Under the pieces are notes generated by a model that saw only the letters and a program-made list of their open reading frames with translations, ran no database searches and was not told the origin of the DNA. From the NCBI GenBank assembly GCA_009761415.1, contig QUOL01000005.1, forward strand, positions 930,001-994,000: a stretch of 64,000 nt of DNA, given 5' to 3'. Shown here piece by piece: positions 1 to 10,991 of the stretch (positions are counted from its first letter, which is position 1; every line of letters begins with the position of its first letter). The stretch is from Sarcomyxa edulis. Taxonomy: Eukaryota > Basidiomycota > Agaricomycetes > Agaricales > Mycenaceae. The position numbers were made by a program, and so were the translations under genes.

Positions 1-779
1 ATCCATCCCAGCCGCTCTGGTGCTTTCATTCCAATGACTGGCTGTTCGGTGAAGGCGGCAGGAATGCGAAGATATGAGCATACCTGTTTTGCTCGGATGG
101 TTTTGGTCGGAGGATGGGCAGTTCGTTGCTCATAGACACAGTTATACGATTGTAGATTCCCTCTTCTTTGCATGGAGGAATCGTCAACTCAATGGGGCTC
201 ACTCTCATTCGGCGGGGCTATTGCTATTTTTTCCTTACCATCGAACTTTGCTGTTCATCCTTCCCTGGTCGCGGTTGTCTCGGGTCATTTGCCAAGTGAG
301 TACACTTTTCTTTCGCATATTTTTCGTTTACTTTGTATATCCGCATGATGCGTTGGCTCTTTCTTGAATTTCTTCATGGTGTATACCTTGCCAACTACGG
401 TTGAGCAAGGGCGGGCTCCAGAATCTTGACACTTCTGATGGGATATCTTATTTTTATCGTTGCGCATCGAATCGTTTACTGATTCATCCTTCCCTTCAGG
501 TTCCCGCAGCTCCGGTCATCGAGCTCTGGTTCGGCGGTGTTATACTTTCTGTATCGACATGTAGTACATCGTATATCGTCTGGGACCCCATGTTTTTATC
601 GACCGTGCCCTTGAACAGCCCAGAGTGAATACTCGTGTAGACGACTTCATGTTTCGAGTGTTTTCGAACGTATCCCGATTTCCAGTGTTGTAAGTATACT
701 CCAATAATGTATTATATACATCATCAACGACCTCCATGTATCCAAAAGTTCTATACGTACAAGCCAGAAAAATCAAGAA
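1..779. other. No recognisable gene
   Basis: Only short ORFs without family motifs are present. The first 90 bases could be the 3-prime end of a gene starting outside the window, but nothing identifies it. The NAD kinase stop codon on the minus strand closes the stretch. Confidence 0.3.
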
Positions 780-2576
780 TCAAGTCCGACTATGCCTCAA
801 CAACGCCTTACTCCTAAACGTCGCATTATACTGCAAGAGATTATTGATATCCCTCACCCAGTCATCTTCCTTCCCCGGTCCTGCTCCTTCAGCCTCTCCC
901 AGTCCCAACTCGACGTCAGACCCTTCCAAGGCACTCGATGACCCCTCGATGGCGATGGAGGACCGATTGATACATGGTACAGGGTATGGTGAGGCTTGTA
1001 CACGCACTGATTCGCCGGGCTGGAGAATTCGTGACGTCCGTCCGTCCATTGATACACCCGCAGGGGCTCGGGAACGGTCGCCTACCTGAATAAGCATCGA
1101 GCATTAGCATCAGCATTACCGTCACGAAAAAGAAGGTAACGAAAGTGCTGCAACTCACTCGTAATGTGACCATGCTAGAACTAGGAAACACCAACGGTCT
1201 AAACGACAGACTCCGTGGACATATGGGTGTCAGAACTAATGCCGATAATGATGGGTGGACTATAGGTCCTCCAGCAGAGAGAGAGTATGCAGTGGAGCCA
1301 GTTGGTGTACTTATTATGAGACCGTCAGACTATTATGAGGTTGTTGAGCTTTACGACGGCGAGCGCGGGATGTAAAGACTTACGACAGCCTCAGTGAGGT
1401 GTTGTCCGTCGACAAATATGTCGATCGTGTTGAGATGTGCTGATGAGCCTCGGTGAAGTGCTATTTCGTTCATGACTTGCCAGGCTGCATGTTATCGTCA
1501 TCAGTACTAGCGAGCAAAAAGCAAGAGGGTTGATTGTGATCACCATCATCATCTCCACCTGTTTTTTTACGATCTTTATCGTAGAATGTACACGCAAGAC
1601 GCATACGGTTAAGGATCGTAGCCTTTCCCGTATATACACTGTGTAACGCTTTCGCAAAATCGTCGATATCTGTTGTTTCGTTCCAGATTTGAAATTAGCA
1701 GGCAAGGGAAGTGCAAATGGAAACGCACGAAAAGGAAGTAGAAAACCTAGAGTTCCCATGGAAAAACTCAGGACAGGTGGAACGGCACCTGTGCTGAAGA
1801 GAGAGGATGCATGGAGTATCGTGCCGTCGCCGCCTAGGGTGACGACCAAGTCGATCTTGTGTGCGTTTGGACCTGATGTAACGATCTCAAGGTTGAGTAA
1901 ACGGTTGAGGGAAGTAGCACGAGCTGCTAGTCAGAAGATGGAATCGAACGGCAGCACGCATTGACGCGTTCTCATGGCCTCTGTTCAGGTTTGGGAGCAA
2001 GATTCGGAGTCTATACTTCGATACAAGAGTCCAGGAGATCGAGGTATGCATTCCGGGGAAGGTAAGATCCGGCATAGGAGAAACGCACCTGGACGCCAAA
2101 TTTCCGCACCATGGGGTATATCGTTTCGATCTTCATGGAACACTCGTACTCCAGGGTAAGTATTATGCACATGTCTCGAGTAAAGATGAAAGCGTGAGCA
2201 TCGTCCCGTCCACAAAACCAACAGCATCACTATTGACTCACTCGAGAAACGCATCAATAGCAAGAATAACAGGTTGTGTCCGAAGTTTATTTACTATCAG
2301 GATAGATTTTGGAGGGTGTTCAAATTCATGCCGACTGCGTTTTGAGTTCCTGGGGACGTCAGTGGATGACCAAAATTCACAAGAACAACGCGTTTGTTAC
2401 GTTGGAAGTGAAGACAAAGACATGGGTCTCGAGATGGGCTTCGAGATAGGTGGTGATCTCGAAGCATGGTTTTGCGGTGGGCATCTTGGAAGGAGTGGTT
2501 TTGAGTGGAACCTTGAATGAAGATGGAGAGAGAGAAGGGGATGGGTCGATGGACGGAATTTGAACGAGGTGAACAT
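780..2576 (-). CDS. NAD(H) kinase, mitochondrial type (POS5-like)
   Basis: Phosphorylates NAD(H) to NADP(H). Reading the minus strand, a conserved core can be assembled from about eight exons: [10 protein letters not shown] at the start of the fold, the catalytic GGDGT ([17 protein letters not shown]), [12 protein letters not shown], then across an intron [17 protein letters not shown], and [17 protein letters not shown], the second NAD-kinase signature. The C-terminus carries [11 protein letters not shown] and [11 protein letters not shown], typical of fungal NAD kinases, and stops at 780. The proposed start at 2576 opens a stretch rich in Arg, Ser and His and free of acidic residues ([15 protein letters not shown]...), which looks like a mitochondrial presequence; hence the POS5-like label. 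Every block downstream of PPKSILIV is well supported. The joins near 2330-2400 and 1930-2095 are less sure, because several acceptors are possible and the intervening frames contain stops. Confidence 0.88.
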
Positions 2577-3175
2577 ATGAAGGCGATCGAAAGAGAAATG
2601 CAATTCGCGTATGTTTTATTTTCGGCTTTTGCCGCTGAGCTCGAGTCACTCCTCTCATGGACATTCTCACCAAAACATTCTGCAGAGGTTTAGCTCAAGA
2701 TATCCTAAAGTCTAGTGTACATCTGAACTAGAAGAAATTCCGTGTAACCGCTGTTGTTGTTGCGGATGCCACTGCGTGCACTCGTGGTCGTTTTGTTCGG
2801 GTACTCGCCATCTGCTCTAAATACAGTGTCCGATTCCTAAAAATACAGCTTCAGGTCTAGCGCTTCCTGTAATCATTGCACCTGCTACTGCTTGCAGCGC
2901 TGTTAATTTGGTGGGGCATCATACGGAACACTTTACGGTCCAGCCAATGAAACACCTCGACGTCCGGGACGACGACGATCACGATATCGATGGATATCTG
3001 AAGAACCGAAAAAAGTGCTCCACAAATTTTGGCACGTACTAGCTCCGATATACGGCAGTCCTCCCTGTACTACCCGCAGCAGTGTGGACACCCATCTCTT
3101 CTTTTCCCAGCTGAAAATCCACCTACTAAAGTCTATGCTGGCTCTCACTTGACACCACATCCGAGTCGTCTCACC
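2577..3175. other. Intergenic, divergent promoter region
   Basis: This lies between the minus-strand NAD kinase start and the plus-strand glycosyltransferase start. An ORF in frame with the latter reaches back to about 3029, so its N-terminus could be longer. No repeat or other gene is visible. Confidence 0.3.
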
Positions 3176-4519
3176 ATGGCCATCACCCTATTGCGAAGAC
3201 ACAAAGTATTTATCGTCCCCGCCGTTGTCCTATCTCTCACTTTCTTATACTACATCATCCAATTCGAATACCACATCCGCAATACTCTCAATTATGCCAC
3301 GCGCCCACTTTGGGACAACGCGGACGGTCCGACCCGCCCTTCGAAGCTCGTACCCCACTATCATGCCGAAGGCCTCAAGATGGCGGGCCATATCTGCCAT
3401 CTCCACAGGTGGGACCAGAGAGAGCCGGGTGAAGTCATAGCCCTCGACACCCTTCTAGTAACGACCAACGAAATGGACCTCCTCGAAATCCGGATGAACG
3501 AGCTCACTTCGGTCGTTGATTATTTCTTGATCGCCGAATCGAATATCACGTTCGATGGTGTCCCAAAGGAGACCTACTTTGCGGATAACCGTCAGCGTTT
3601 TAGTAATTTCGACAGCAAGATCGAATATCTCTTGTAAGTCCTTCATTCACCTCACGAATGTTCTCAACCAAGCCCGGACCTTCAGTATTCCGGGATACAC
3701 TCTGGAAGAGAGCGGGATCCCACTCGACATCGAGGGAGGTCAACGGTACGCGGTGACGAACGCCATTCATAAACGCATCGAAGACTTTCGACGTAGCACC
3801 AAGATCCTCACCATCATGTCCGAAATTTCTGAAATTCCCGCCAGCCACACCATCGCTTTGCTTAAATCGTGCGATTTCGGACGGTCTATACATCTCCAGA
3901 TGCGTAACTTTTTGTACAGGTGCGTCCTCGCATACCTCCTCCCGTCGCAACTAAAGTGTGCTTACATTCTACATATGCTAGTTTTGAGTGGTATTTCGGG
4001 TTGAAAAGCTGGCAGGCCAGCGTACACCTATGGGGAACAGACAGCTATTACCGACACGCGAAGAGTGGTGAACGAATACTAGCAGAGGCAGGATGGCACT
4101 GTACATATTGCTTCCGGACGATCGCAGACTACATGGCGGTGGGGCAGTCGCGTGGATCTAAAAAAGTGACATTGTCATTGGACCCGAAGAGCATCCAGGA
4201 TACTATCTGTCACGGGAAAGATCTTTTTGGGATGTTCCCAGAGGCGTATAGCGTGAGTCCTTTTCTGTTTTGGGGGGATTTCTCGTTGATGGGCGTCTTT
4301 TTAGTATGCGGATTTGTTCTCACAGATGAGCCTCCAGCCGTAAGTCGTCTTTTGATCTATACTCTGCATATCTGACGTACGTTTTCCCCTAGACTCAGCT
4401 CAGCCTTCGGCCTCCCTCGGTTCGTAATAGACAACGCACCCCGATTCCGTTACTTGCTACCAGGCGGGTGTGTTCGACAAGCACCGCCGACCCCAGCAGC
4501 TCACAAATCTACCGATTGA
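3176..4519 (+). CDS. Glycosyltransferase family 17 protein (bisecting GlcNAc-transferase family)
   Basis: Predicted Golgi type II membrane protein of the MGAT3-like family GT17. Five exons are read: 3176-3633, 3686-3919, 3982-4252, 4305-4339 and 4393-4519. The protein starts with a short cytoplasmic tail and one hydrophobic anchor (VFIVPAVVLSLTFLYYII). Then follow DTLLVTTNEMDLLEIRMNEL and the family block HMR/QMRNFLYSFEWYFGLKSW, close to the human HMRKSLYGFFW region. It ends with RFVIDNAPRFRYLLPGGC. The start chosen is the ATG just before the anchor, in a good context (CACCATG). One oddity: where family members carry an acidic D-x-D-E-I-P motif, this protein reads SEISEIP, so both aspartates are replaced. 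It may have altered metal or donor binding, or be inactive. Exon joins keep frame throughout and no premature stop is seen. Confidence 0.85.
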
Positions 4520-7134
4520 TCTAAGGTAAAGTGATCCCTGTACTTTTTTTGATATACATAGACCTCGACGCTGACTCAGTGAATTGTGTATAGCAAATCC
4601 ATATACCTGAGTCCCCAGGAAACTAATCATATTACTAGATATATATATCACACCAACAATCGCAATTGTATAGTATCGTTATTCATCTATCTTATCATGC
4701 TTCTTCTCGTTCCCCAGTTTCCTTTTTCTTGCGTTGACAGCAATAGTGCTAGCTATAGCTGATAGTGTCTATAATCAGCTTCATAGGTCCCAAGCTGTTG
4801 ACTTCTGAGTAGACGCTTCATCGTACAGCTCCACTGCATTTTGTTAGGCTTTAGGATCAGATCCTACGGACTACACTGGGCGGAACTTACTAGCGTTTGC
4901 AGCTGTGCTTTCAAGTTATTGCAGGGTTCACGGGCCAAAGCTGCATAAAAGGTCGGTTCTCACAATACGGGACTCCACAGAACCATAGCATGGCCGTAGT
5001 ATTCGAGGTACGCACATATCCTCTCTTTGAGCACCGGCGTGACACTAAGTTAGGGCTTGTAATAGCAAGGACCACTCGTCGACCGTACGCGTCACACCAA
5101 CGCCATGTCAGCTCAAGCCCCTCGCCGTTGTTCATTCTGTGAACTTGGCGTGGGTCTACGATGTGAATGCTTGGGGATGGCTGAGCGTTGTGAGTAGGAA
5201 GAATGAGCAAACTCTACAGAAACTGGAGACGATGATTGAATTGGACGTAAGTAACATCTACTTGTTCTTAGACTTTTTCTCTAACTTGTGGATTCCCTTT
5301 CATCGTTGACATCCTGCAGAACGGCTATGCATGACGCCTTTGTACACCAAAACCCTCTTGATCATCATTTACTCGTGTCACTGCGATCTCCTTCTCAAAG
5401 CTATCTTTCCTCTTAGTTGGTTGATCCCCGCAACTAGAAGCCTCAAAGCTTCGATCTAAATTGATCTTGACTCCCTTCAGTTCTATCTGAGTACAGCCTA
5501 GGCTACGGTGAAGATGTGCATATGCTGTTCTACAACAATGTCCCGGACTCAGTTCCTTACTAACAACCTTCGAAAACGTATAAGACGAGACGGCTCATCC
5601 TAGCTTCACACTTCAAGCATACGCCGCCGAACTACCTCTATTATCACATGGTCGTGGTCAATGTACGACGTTCTCTTTCCTGTCAGAGTTCATGCTGATA
5701 CCTTCATCTACAGAAGTCATCCTCACGACGTCCCTTGGAAAAACATCACCTGCGATGCACTTCATGTGACTGCATCCATTTTCAACGGTCGAGTTTCGTG
5801 CAAATTGGAGTGGTAGGAGCGGGGTGGCACGATAGATGCTCTTGCGGACATTCTGGCGAGGAGCATAGAAGTTGAAGTCCTTGTGATGGGATGGACATCC
5901 ACATAAGCGGATATACCAATGCGAGAAGAGTCGTTTTTAGAGTCAATTCTTGAGTGGCATCAGCGGTGGCACTGTGTACATGTTATTTTTAGATGGTGAC
6001 CCTAACCCTAAGGTCCTCCACGTGACCAGCACGCCATAGCACGCCATCGCTTTAGACGATAATTCACGAAAATGGAACAGAAATTCGAATTGTAATGCTT
6101 TTTGTTCTCTACCACCATGTTCACCCATCTTCAGAGCATGTAGGTGTTCGGACACCAAGGGAGCAAGTGAGTCGAACGTTCACTGCTTTATATTCTCGCC
6201 GTATGATCTACCACAGGCTCTGCTTTCTTTATGAAACAAGTACTCATGTTACAGCCAGCCATCCTGGTCGACGGTAGTTTCATATCTTCGAGGCGCCTTT
6301 GGCTCATTGTGCTCGCTCATTAGGATCCGTCGGCTGGCTTTCCAATTAGCTATCGCGTTCAGGGCTCTCACTTTCTGCGCAGTTTTACCATCGCGGTCGC
6401 CTGCATCATTGGGTTGACGTCCAAGTCTTCCATTGCCTATCTCGACCCTATTCCTTCCTATCTTGTGCTCTTCCCGGTCTGTCCCTATCGCCGCTCCCCA
6501 TGACCACGGCCATCACCGCTATCCATTACGCGCGCCGTCTAACTTTCAATGTGACCGCCGATGAACGCCCCTTTTTTTCTTGAACACGTACGCGGATGTT
6601 ATACTCTTCCTCTTTATCTCATGTCACACGAGGCCCCGGTCTTCTTTCTGGGTCGCTCCTTGTTATCGTCGACACTCGAGCAGTCCTATCATCGTTTCAA
6701 GCAAAGCTCGCATCCTTGCCACACATCCGAGGATCCTGTCATATTCCAGTCTGCGGGCCACACGATTAAGCGAAACAAGCTCAACCCCAGACCTCAGGCT
6801 TCTTGGCAACCTTTCATCGCGCTTCCTCGTTTTATTCTTACATCTTTCGATATCGGAATTCGCGGTGCCATATACGTCTTCGTTCCGCTTGGGACAACGT
6901 TCGTTTCATTTGGGGTGTCTGATTTAGCGTTTTCGGTGGAAATACCAGTGTATAGCTGCGTTTACATGTACGTATCCCTGAAATTCTCAATGCAACGGGG
7001 TTCAATCTGTTTTATCTGTATGTGTGATTGTGATTGTGACGAGGGAAGGTAGGTAGGTGTATAAAATGGTCTTCGCCTACTTCTTCGCTCTATCTTGTAC
7101 TCTTGCCACTACTTCCAGACTTAAAAGATAAATC
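4520..7134. other. Long intergenic stretch with one possible coding remnant
   Basis: No complete gene is recognisable in 2.6 kb. At 5122-5335 a frame reads LAVVHSVNLAWVYDVNAWGW and continues across a possible GTAAGT...CAG intron to a stop (LDNGYA). This could be the last exons of an unrecognised or decayed gene on the plus strand. A two-unit CCCTAA run at about 6000 is too short to be telomeric. The rest holds only short ORFs. Confidence 0.3.
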
Positions 7135-9640
7135 ATGTTGGTCTCGCAACACCCCACTATCCCGCTCACCTTACCCTCCAAAGAGGCAGACATATACACC
7201 CAACTCTCAGCTTTGTCTCTGCTTTCAGAGACTAACGACATTGATTCTCCCCTTTCGAGTTCGAACTCTGGCTCAGATTCGGAGGACAATGTACTCTCCA
7301 GCTCAATCTCACTTCTACTGCCACTCACCCTTGCCTCTGGTCTTAAGACCATCGTCAACCGCTTGAACCCTACTGAGGAGGCCGGCAAACCCATCACCTT
7401 GGGACTGGTTATCGGATATAACTCTAAGGACGTTGTGGACGAGGGGATTGTCAAGAACGCTATGGCGAAAATGGGCCTCAGCATGGACGTCTTATTTCAT
7501 CTCGAGGTTTGTCGCCCTCAGCTTCCTCTCCCTTTTCATTCTGCTCATTGTCGACTTTCATCACAGGATTTCACTGGTCATAACAAAGGCGCAGTGTCAT
7601 CTGCCTCTGCCCTGGAAGCCTTCGCACTAGCGGGTCTACGATGCATCATAGCCTTTCCTCTTCCTACCAATTTGGAAAGCCTTAGATCCGAAACATTCTT
7701 GTACATCCTCGAAAAACCGCAGAACGCACTCGTGTTTCCTCCACCCGGAACGGATTCATTGCATTTGGGGGCTCTTGCGACCAAGAATATCCCGTCTCTC
7801 GCGGAATGGTCTACATTGTGGTCGACGTGGGATCTCATTACGCTGGGTATGATTCCGAAGGAGATGGTTTTGCAGAAACCGATCGATTTGAGGCACAAGT
7901 GTTTGTTCTATATTGGACATATTCCTACGTAGGTTGATGTCTCTGTCGAGGGAGTCACTCGTCTTGGACGCTTCTCCTCTCGTTCTTGAGTTCTCAATCA
8001 AAATCATGATGCTGACTCTCATTTCTCATACGTGAAACTAGGTTCTTGGATATGTTGCTTGCGAAAAGCCTCGGTTCAACCGAGAGGCATCCATTTTGGG
8101 ATATTTTCGAGGTGAGTGCTGTATTCTCCCATTTCCCTGTCCGTTTCATTGATCAGGGCAATGCTTGTTTTATTCTAGCGAGGTATCGATCCACATGTCG
8201 ATGACCCAGAGCATTGTCATGTGAGCAACAACCGATTGCTTCCCCGAGTAAATCATGATACCGGTGCTGATACCACACTAATTGATACAGAGCCACTCAG
8301 AGGTCCCTGACCGAGACGAGGATTGGCCGTCTTTGCAGAGTATCATTGCATTCCGCGATGGTGTACGGGAGAGGCTGAGAGAGGTTTATACTGATCTGGA
8401 GTCTGGGAAGAACAAATTGACGAGGGGGTTGGCACGAACACTGGTCATGACGCTTGAACACGAAGGGTTCCATATTGAGGTACGTAGTCACTCTTCGATT
8501 GGGGGAGTATTGAATTTGGGTCTGATATTCTGGTGGGATTGGTGGGATAGACGCTGCTGTATATGCTGATCCAACGCGCGGGTACAGGAACGTTGCCACC
8601 GCCGGGGTTTACTGTACCGCCTTGGTCTCTCCTGACTGCGCAGTGGGATTTGATTCCTGAGCCGATGGAGAAGACGGTTGTCGTTGGGCCTGCGGCGGTG
8701 GTACTTGGCCACGATGATTCGGAGGCTGATGATAGTGTGGTGGGTGAGCTATCGGATCTCCAGCACGAGTTTGGATGGGACAATGAGAGCCCGCAAAGGG
8801 TAGAGGAGGTGGGACGGTTCAGAGCGGATTGGAGACCTGTTTGTAATGGGGAGTTTGAGAGGTTTTGGAGGGAAGGAGAGGCAAATGTGGAGATGCCGAA
8901 GAGTTGGGTGCTTGAGGATGGTGAAGTCAAGGTACATCATTCTAAACTCTGTTTCTGTTATCAGGCTGCTCAACTAGATACGTACTCTGTCATAGGTGCG
9001 GACGATGTATGGGCCTGTCTCGAGGGATATCGCAAAACACTGGCCCGTGTTGACATCGTACGATGACCTTGCTGCTTTCGCCCGTTCGAAAGGTGGGCGG
9101 TTGCCTACCGAGCCCGAATTACGGCTGTTCTTGGATACCTATGAAGTGGGATATGAGGGTGGCGGTAATATTGGGTTTAGGAATTGGCATCCTGTTCCGT
9201 GAGTTCGCAGCTGTTACTGCTATGGCTGCTACCAATATTAACGCGGTTATGGATATAGCCCAACGACGGGTCTTGAGAAGAATGGTGGGAAAGGATCGAA
9301 TGGGGGAGTCTGGGAGTGGACTTCGACTGTCTTTGATGGCCACGAGGGGTTGGTACCCACGAATCTGTTCACTGGGTATGTTCACATCAGCAGGATTCAG
9401 TTCTATTGTCTGATCTGGGTCTTTCATAAGGTATTCGACGGACTTTTTCGATGGGAAACATCAAGTTGTGGTATGTGCTTGTACTCTGAGGATCTCTCTT
9501 CAGTTCTAACCTGCATGCCGTAGCTCGGAGCCTCGTACGCGACCATTCCCCGTCTCGCCAGCCGTCGTACAGTTCGCAATTTCTATCAACATAATTATCC
9601 ATATCCGTGGGTTGGTGCGCGGGTTGTATATGATTTCTGA
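7135..9640 (+). CDS. EgtB/Egt1-like DinB + FGE-sulfatase domain protein, no methyltransferase domain
   Basis: Ten exons join in frame (7135-7506, 7567-7928, 8042-8111, 8179-8220, 8291-8479, 8551-8931, 8996-9198, 9259-9375, 9431-9470, 9524-9640), giving 630 residues. The C-terminal two thirds match the ergothioneine sulfoxide synthase module. There is a DinB-like helical part (EWSTLWSTWDLITLGMIP, DLRHKCLFYIGHIPTFLD) with the iron motif HEGFHIE (HxxxHxE). It is followed by a formylglycine-enzyme-like domain (GGRLPTEPELRLF, GGVWEWTSTVFDGHEGL, RRTVRNFYQHNYPYPWVGAR). In this enzyme family the module oxidatively joins a cysteine-type thiol to a histidine derivative. Fungal Egt1 carries a SAM methyltransferase domain in front that makes hercynine. 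Here the first ~200 residues do not resemble one and I do not recognise them. It is either a second, specialised paralogue or an enzyme using hercynine made elsewhere. The conserved core is secure; substrate is unknown. Confidence 0.85.
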
Positions 9641-9988
9641 AAATGTATAGATACTGTAAAATACTTATGCACAATTCATGAATAAGTTTTCAGTGTATTT
9701 CACTCATTTTACAAGTTGTAAGGCCAGTAAGTACGTACTACTAGAAGGGAATATGGGAGCCTAAGGGTATATACCGATATCGGGTGTAGGATACAGATGA
9801 GACAATGAATGATGCGTGGACGGGTATAATGAATACAGTAATGTGCAGAGTTTGGGTATATGACTAAGTCCGAAGTCACGGGTAGTGGTGGCAGTGGCAA
9901 GGTCTAGGATGAGGGCGTTTACTGCGATTACGGTTGCCGGAGAATGTGTATCACCGTCGAAGGTTGTAGTAAGGAATCGGAGATGATT
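9641..9988. other. Convergent 3-prime intergenic
   Basis: This lies between the tail-to-tail ends of the EgtB-like gene and the small minus-strand gene. No structure was noticed. Confidence 0.3.
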
Positions 9989-10533
9989 CTATGAGGAGAA
10001 GTGTATCCCGAACCAACTTTTGCTTTTGTCGTGGGTGGAACGGACACTACGTCCCGACGGTGAGGCTTGTCGTGAACGATTGGGAGATGATGGACATGAA
10101 CGCGGTGAACGACGATTGAACTCTAGCGCTTCTTTGGAGTCGGGAACATCGAGATATTGGGGTGGCGGCAGAGCAGAGGGATCGGGACGGAGTTGGATGT
10201 CGATGACCTCTCCACGTAGCAGTTTGGCTACGGCAGCAGGCCATGCAAACTCAGATATGCGGACTGTGCTTCGCTCTCCCCGGACAACAGCCATCACAGT
10301 GAAGAGGATACGGTCTCGCGATACGTCTGCGAGTTCGTCTGGAAAGACTTGTTGAGCAAACTCAATTGCTTGCTATAAAGAAATGGAATATTAGATACAC
10401 TTGAAAAGTGCAATCTAGACACGCTGTTGCGTACCTCGTAATCCACTGCTGGTTTCACGAATACGAGTTTGCCATCATACCGATATGTGATGATGTCTGC
10501 AGCGACGGCGGGTGCAGTGCGGTATGTGGCCAT
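9989..10533 (-). CDS. Small hypothetical protein (160 aa)
   Basis: Two exons are read on the minus strand, 10435-10533 and 9989-10372, joined at GAG|GTACGC...TATAG|CAA in phase 0. The protein begins MATYRTAPAVAADIITYRYD, continues through a compact region (QAIEFAQQVFPDELADVSRD, RILFTVMAVVRGERSTVRIS) and ends in a Ser/Arg/Pro-rich tail. The first part could be a small ubiquitin-like or PB1-like fold judging by its length and strand pattern, but no signature residue proves this. No signal peptide or membrane segment is present. The clean intron and long open exon support a real gene; the function is unknown. Confidence 0.65.
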
Positions 10534-10991
10534 AATAATGAATAAAATCGGATAGGCGCTGCTCGGTAGGGTGGAATGCAAGAGTTACAGAGAGAATAAA
10601 GACACGTCTGCCTTTTATAAGTCTGTGCAGCGCCCCATTTTTGTCAAAAAAAGGGTGTGCCACACAGCCATTGTGAAATGCTGTGCGATCAAAACGTTGA
10701 ATCGACTTGAACGGTCTGAATATAGACTGTCAAGCGCCTTTCTTCGCTGTGCGTAGTCTCGAAGCATGCTGAATGCTGGGAGGTTACGGATTCCGCTGTA
10801 TATGTCCGCATGGCAGTGCGAATAAGCGTGTCACCAGGAAGGTAGCAGAATGGCTCAGTGACAGTTGCAGCTACTGGAATGCTGAGAGAGCTTCCAGTGC
10901 CGTCACCGCTCTTTCTCCCTCTGCAGATCTGGCAATTCGCACACTGCCCGCCAACTGCTTTTCTGGATAGATTTCCGATACAAAGTACAGG
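10534..10991. other. Divergent promoter region
   Basis: This lies between the small minus-strand gene and the acyltransferase gene. No recognisable ORF or repeat is present. Confidence 0.3.

Noticed and set aside
5998..6012. CCCTAACCCTAA run resembling telomere repeat
   Set aside because: Only two units, no degenerate continuation; chance or an old repair scar is enough to explain it.
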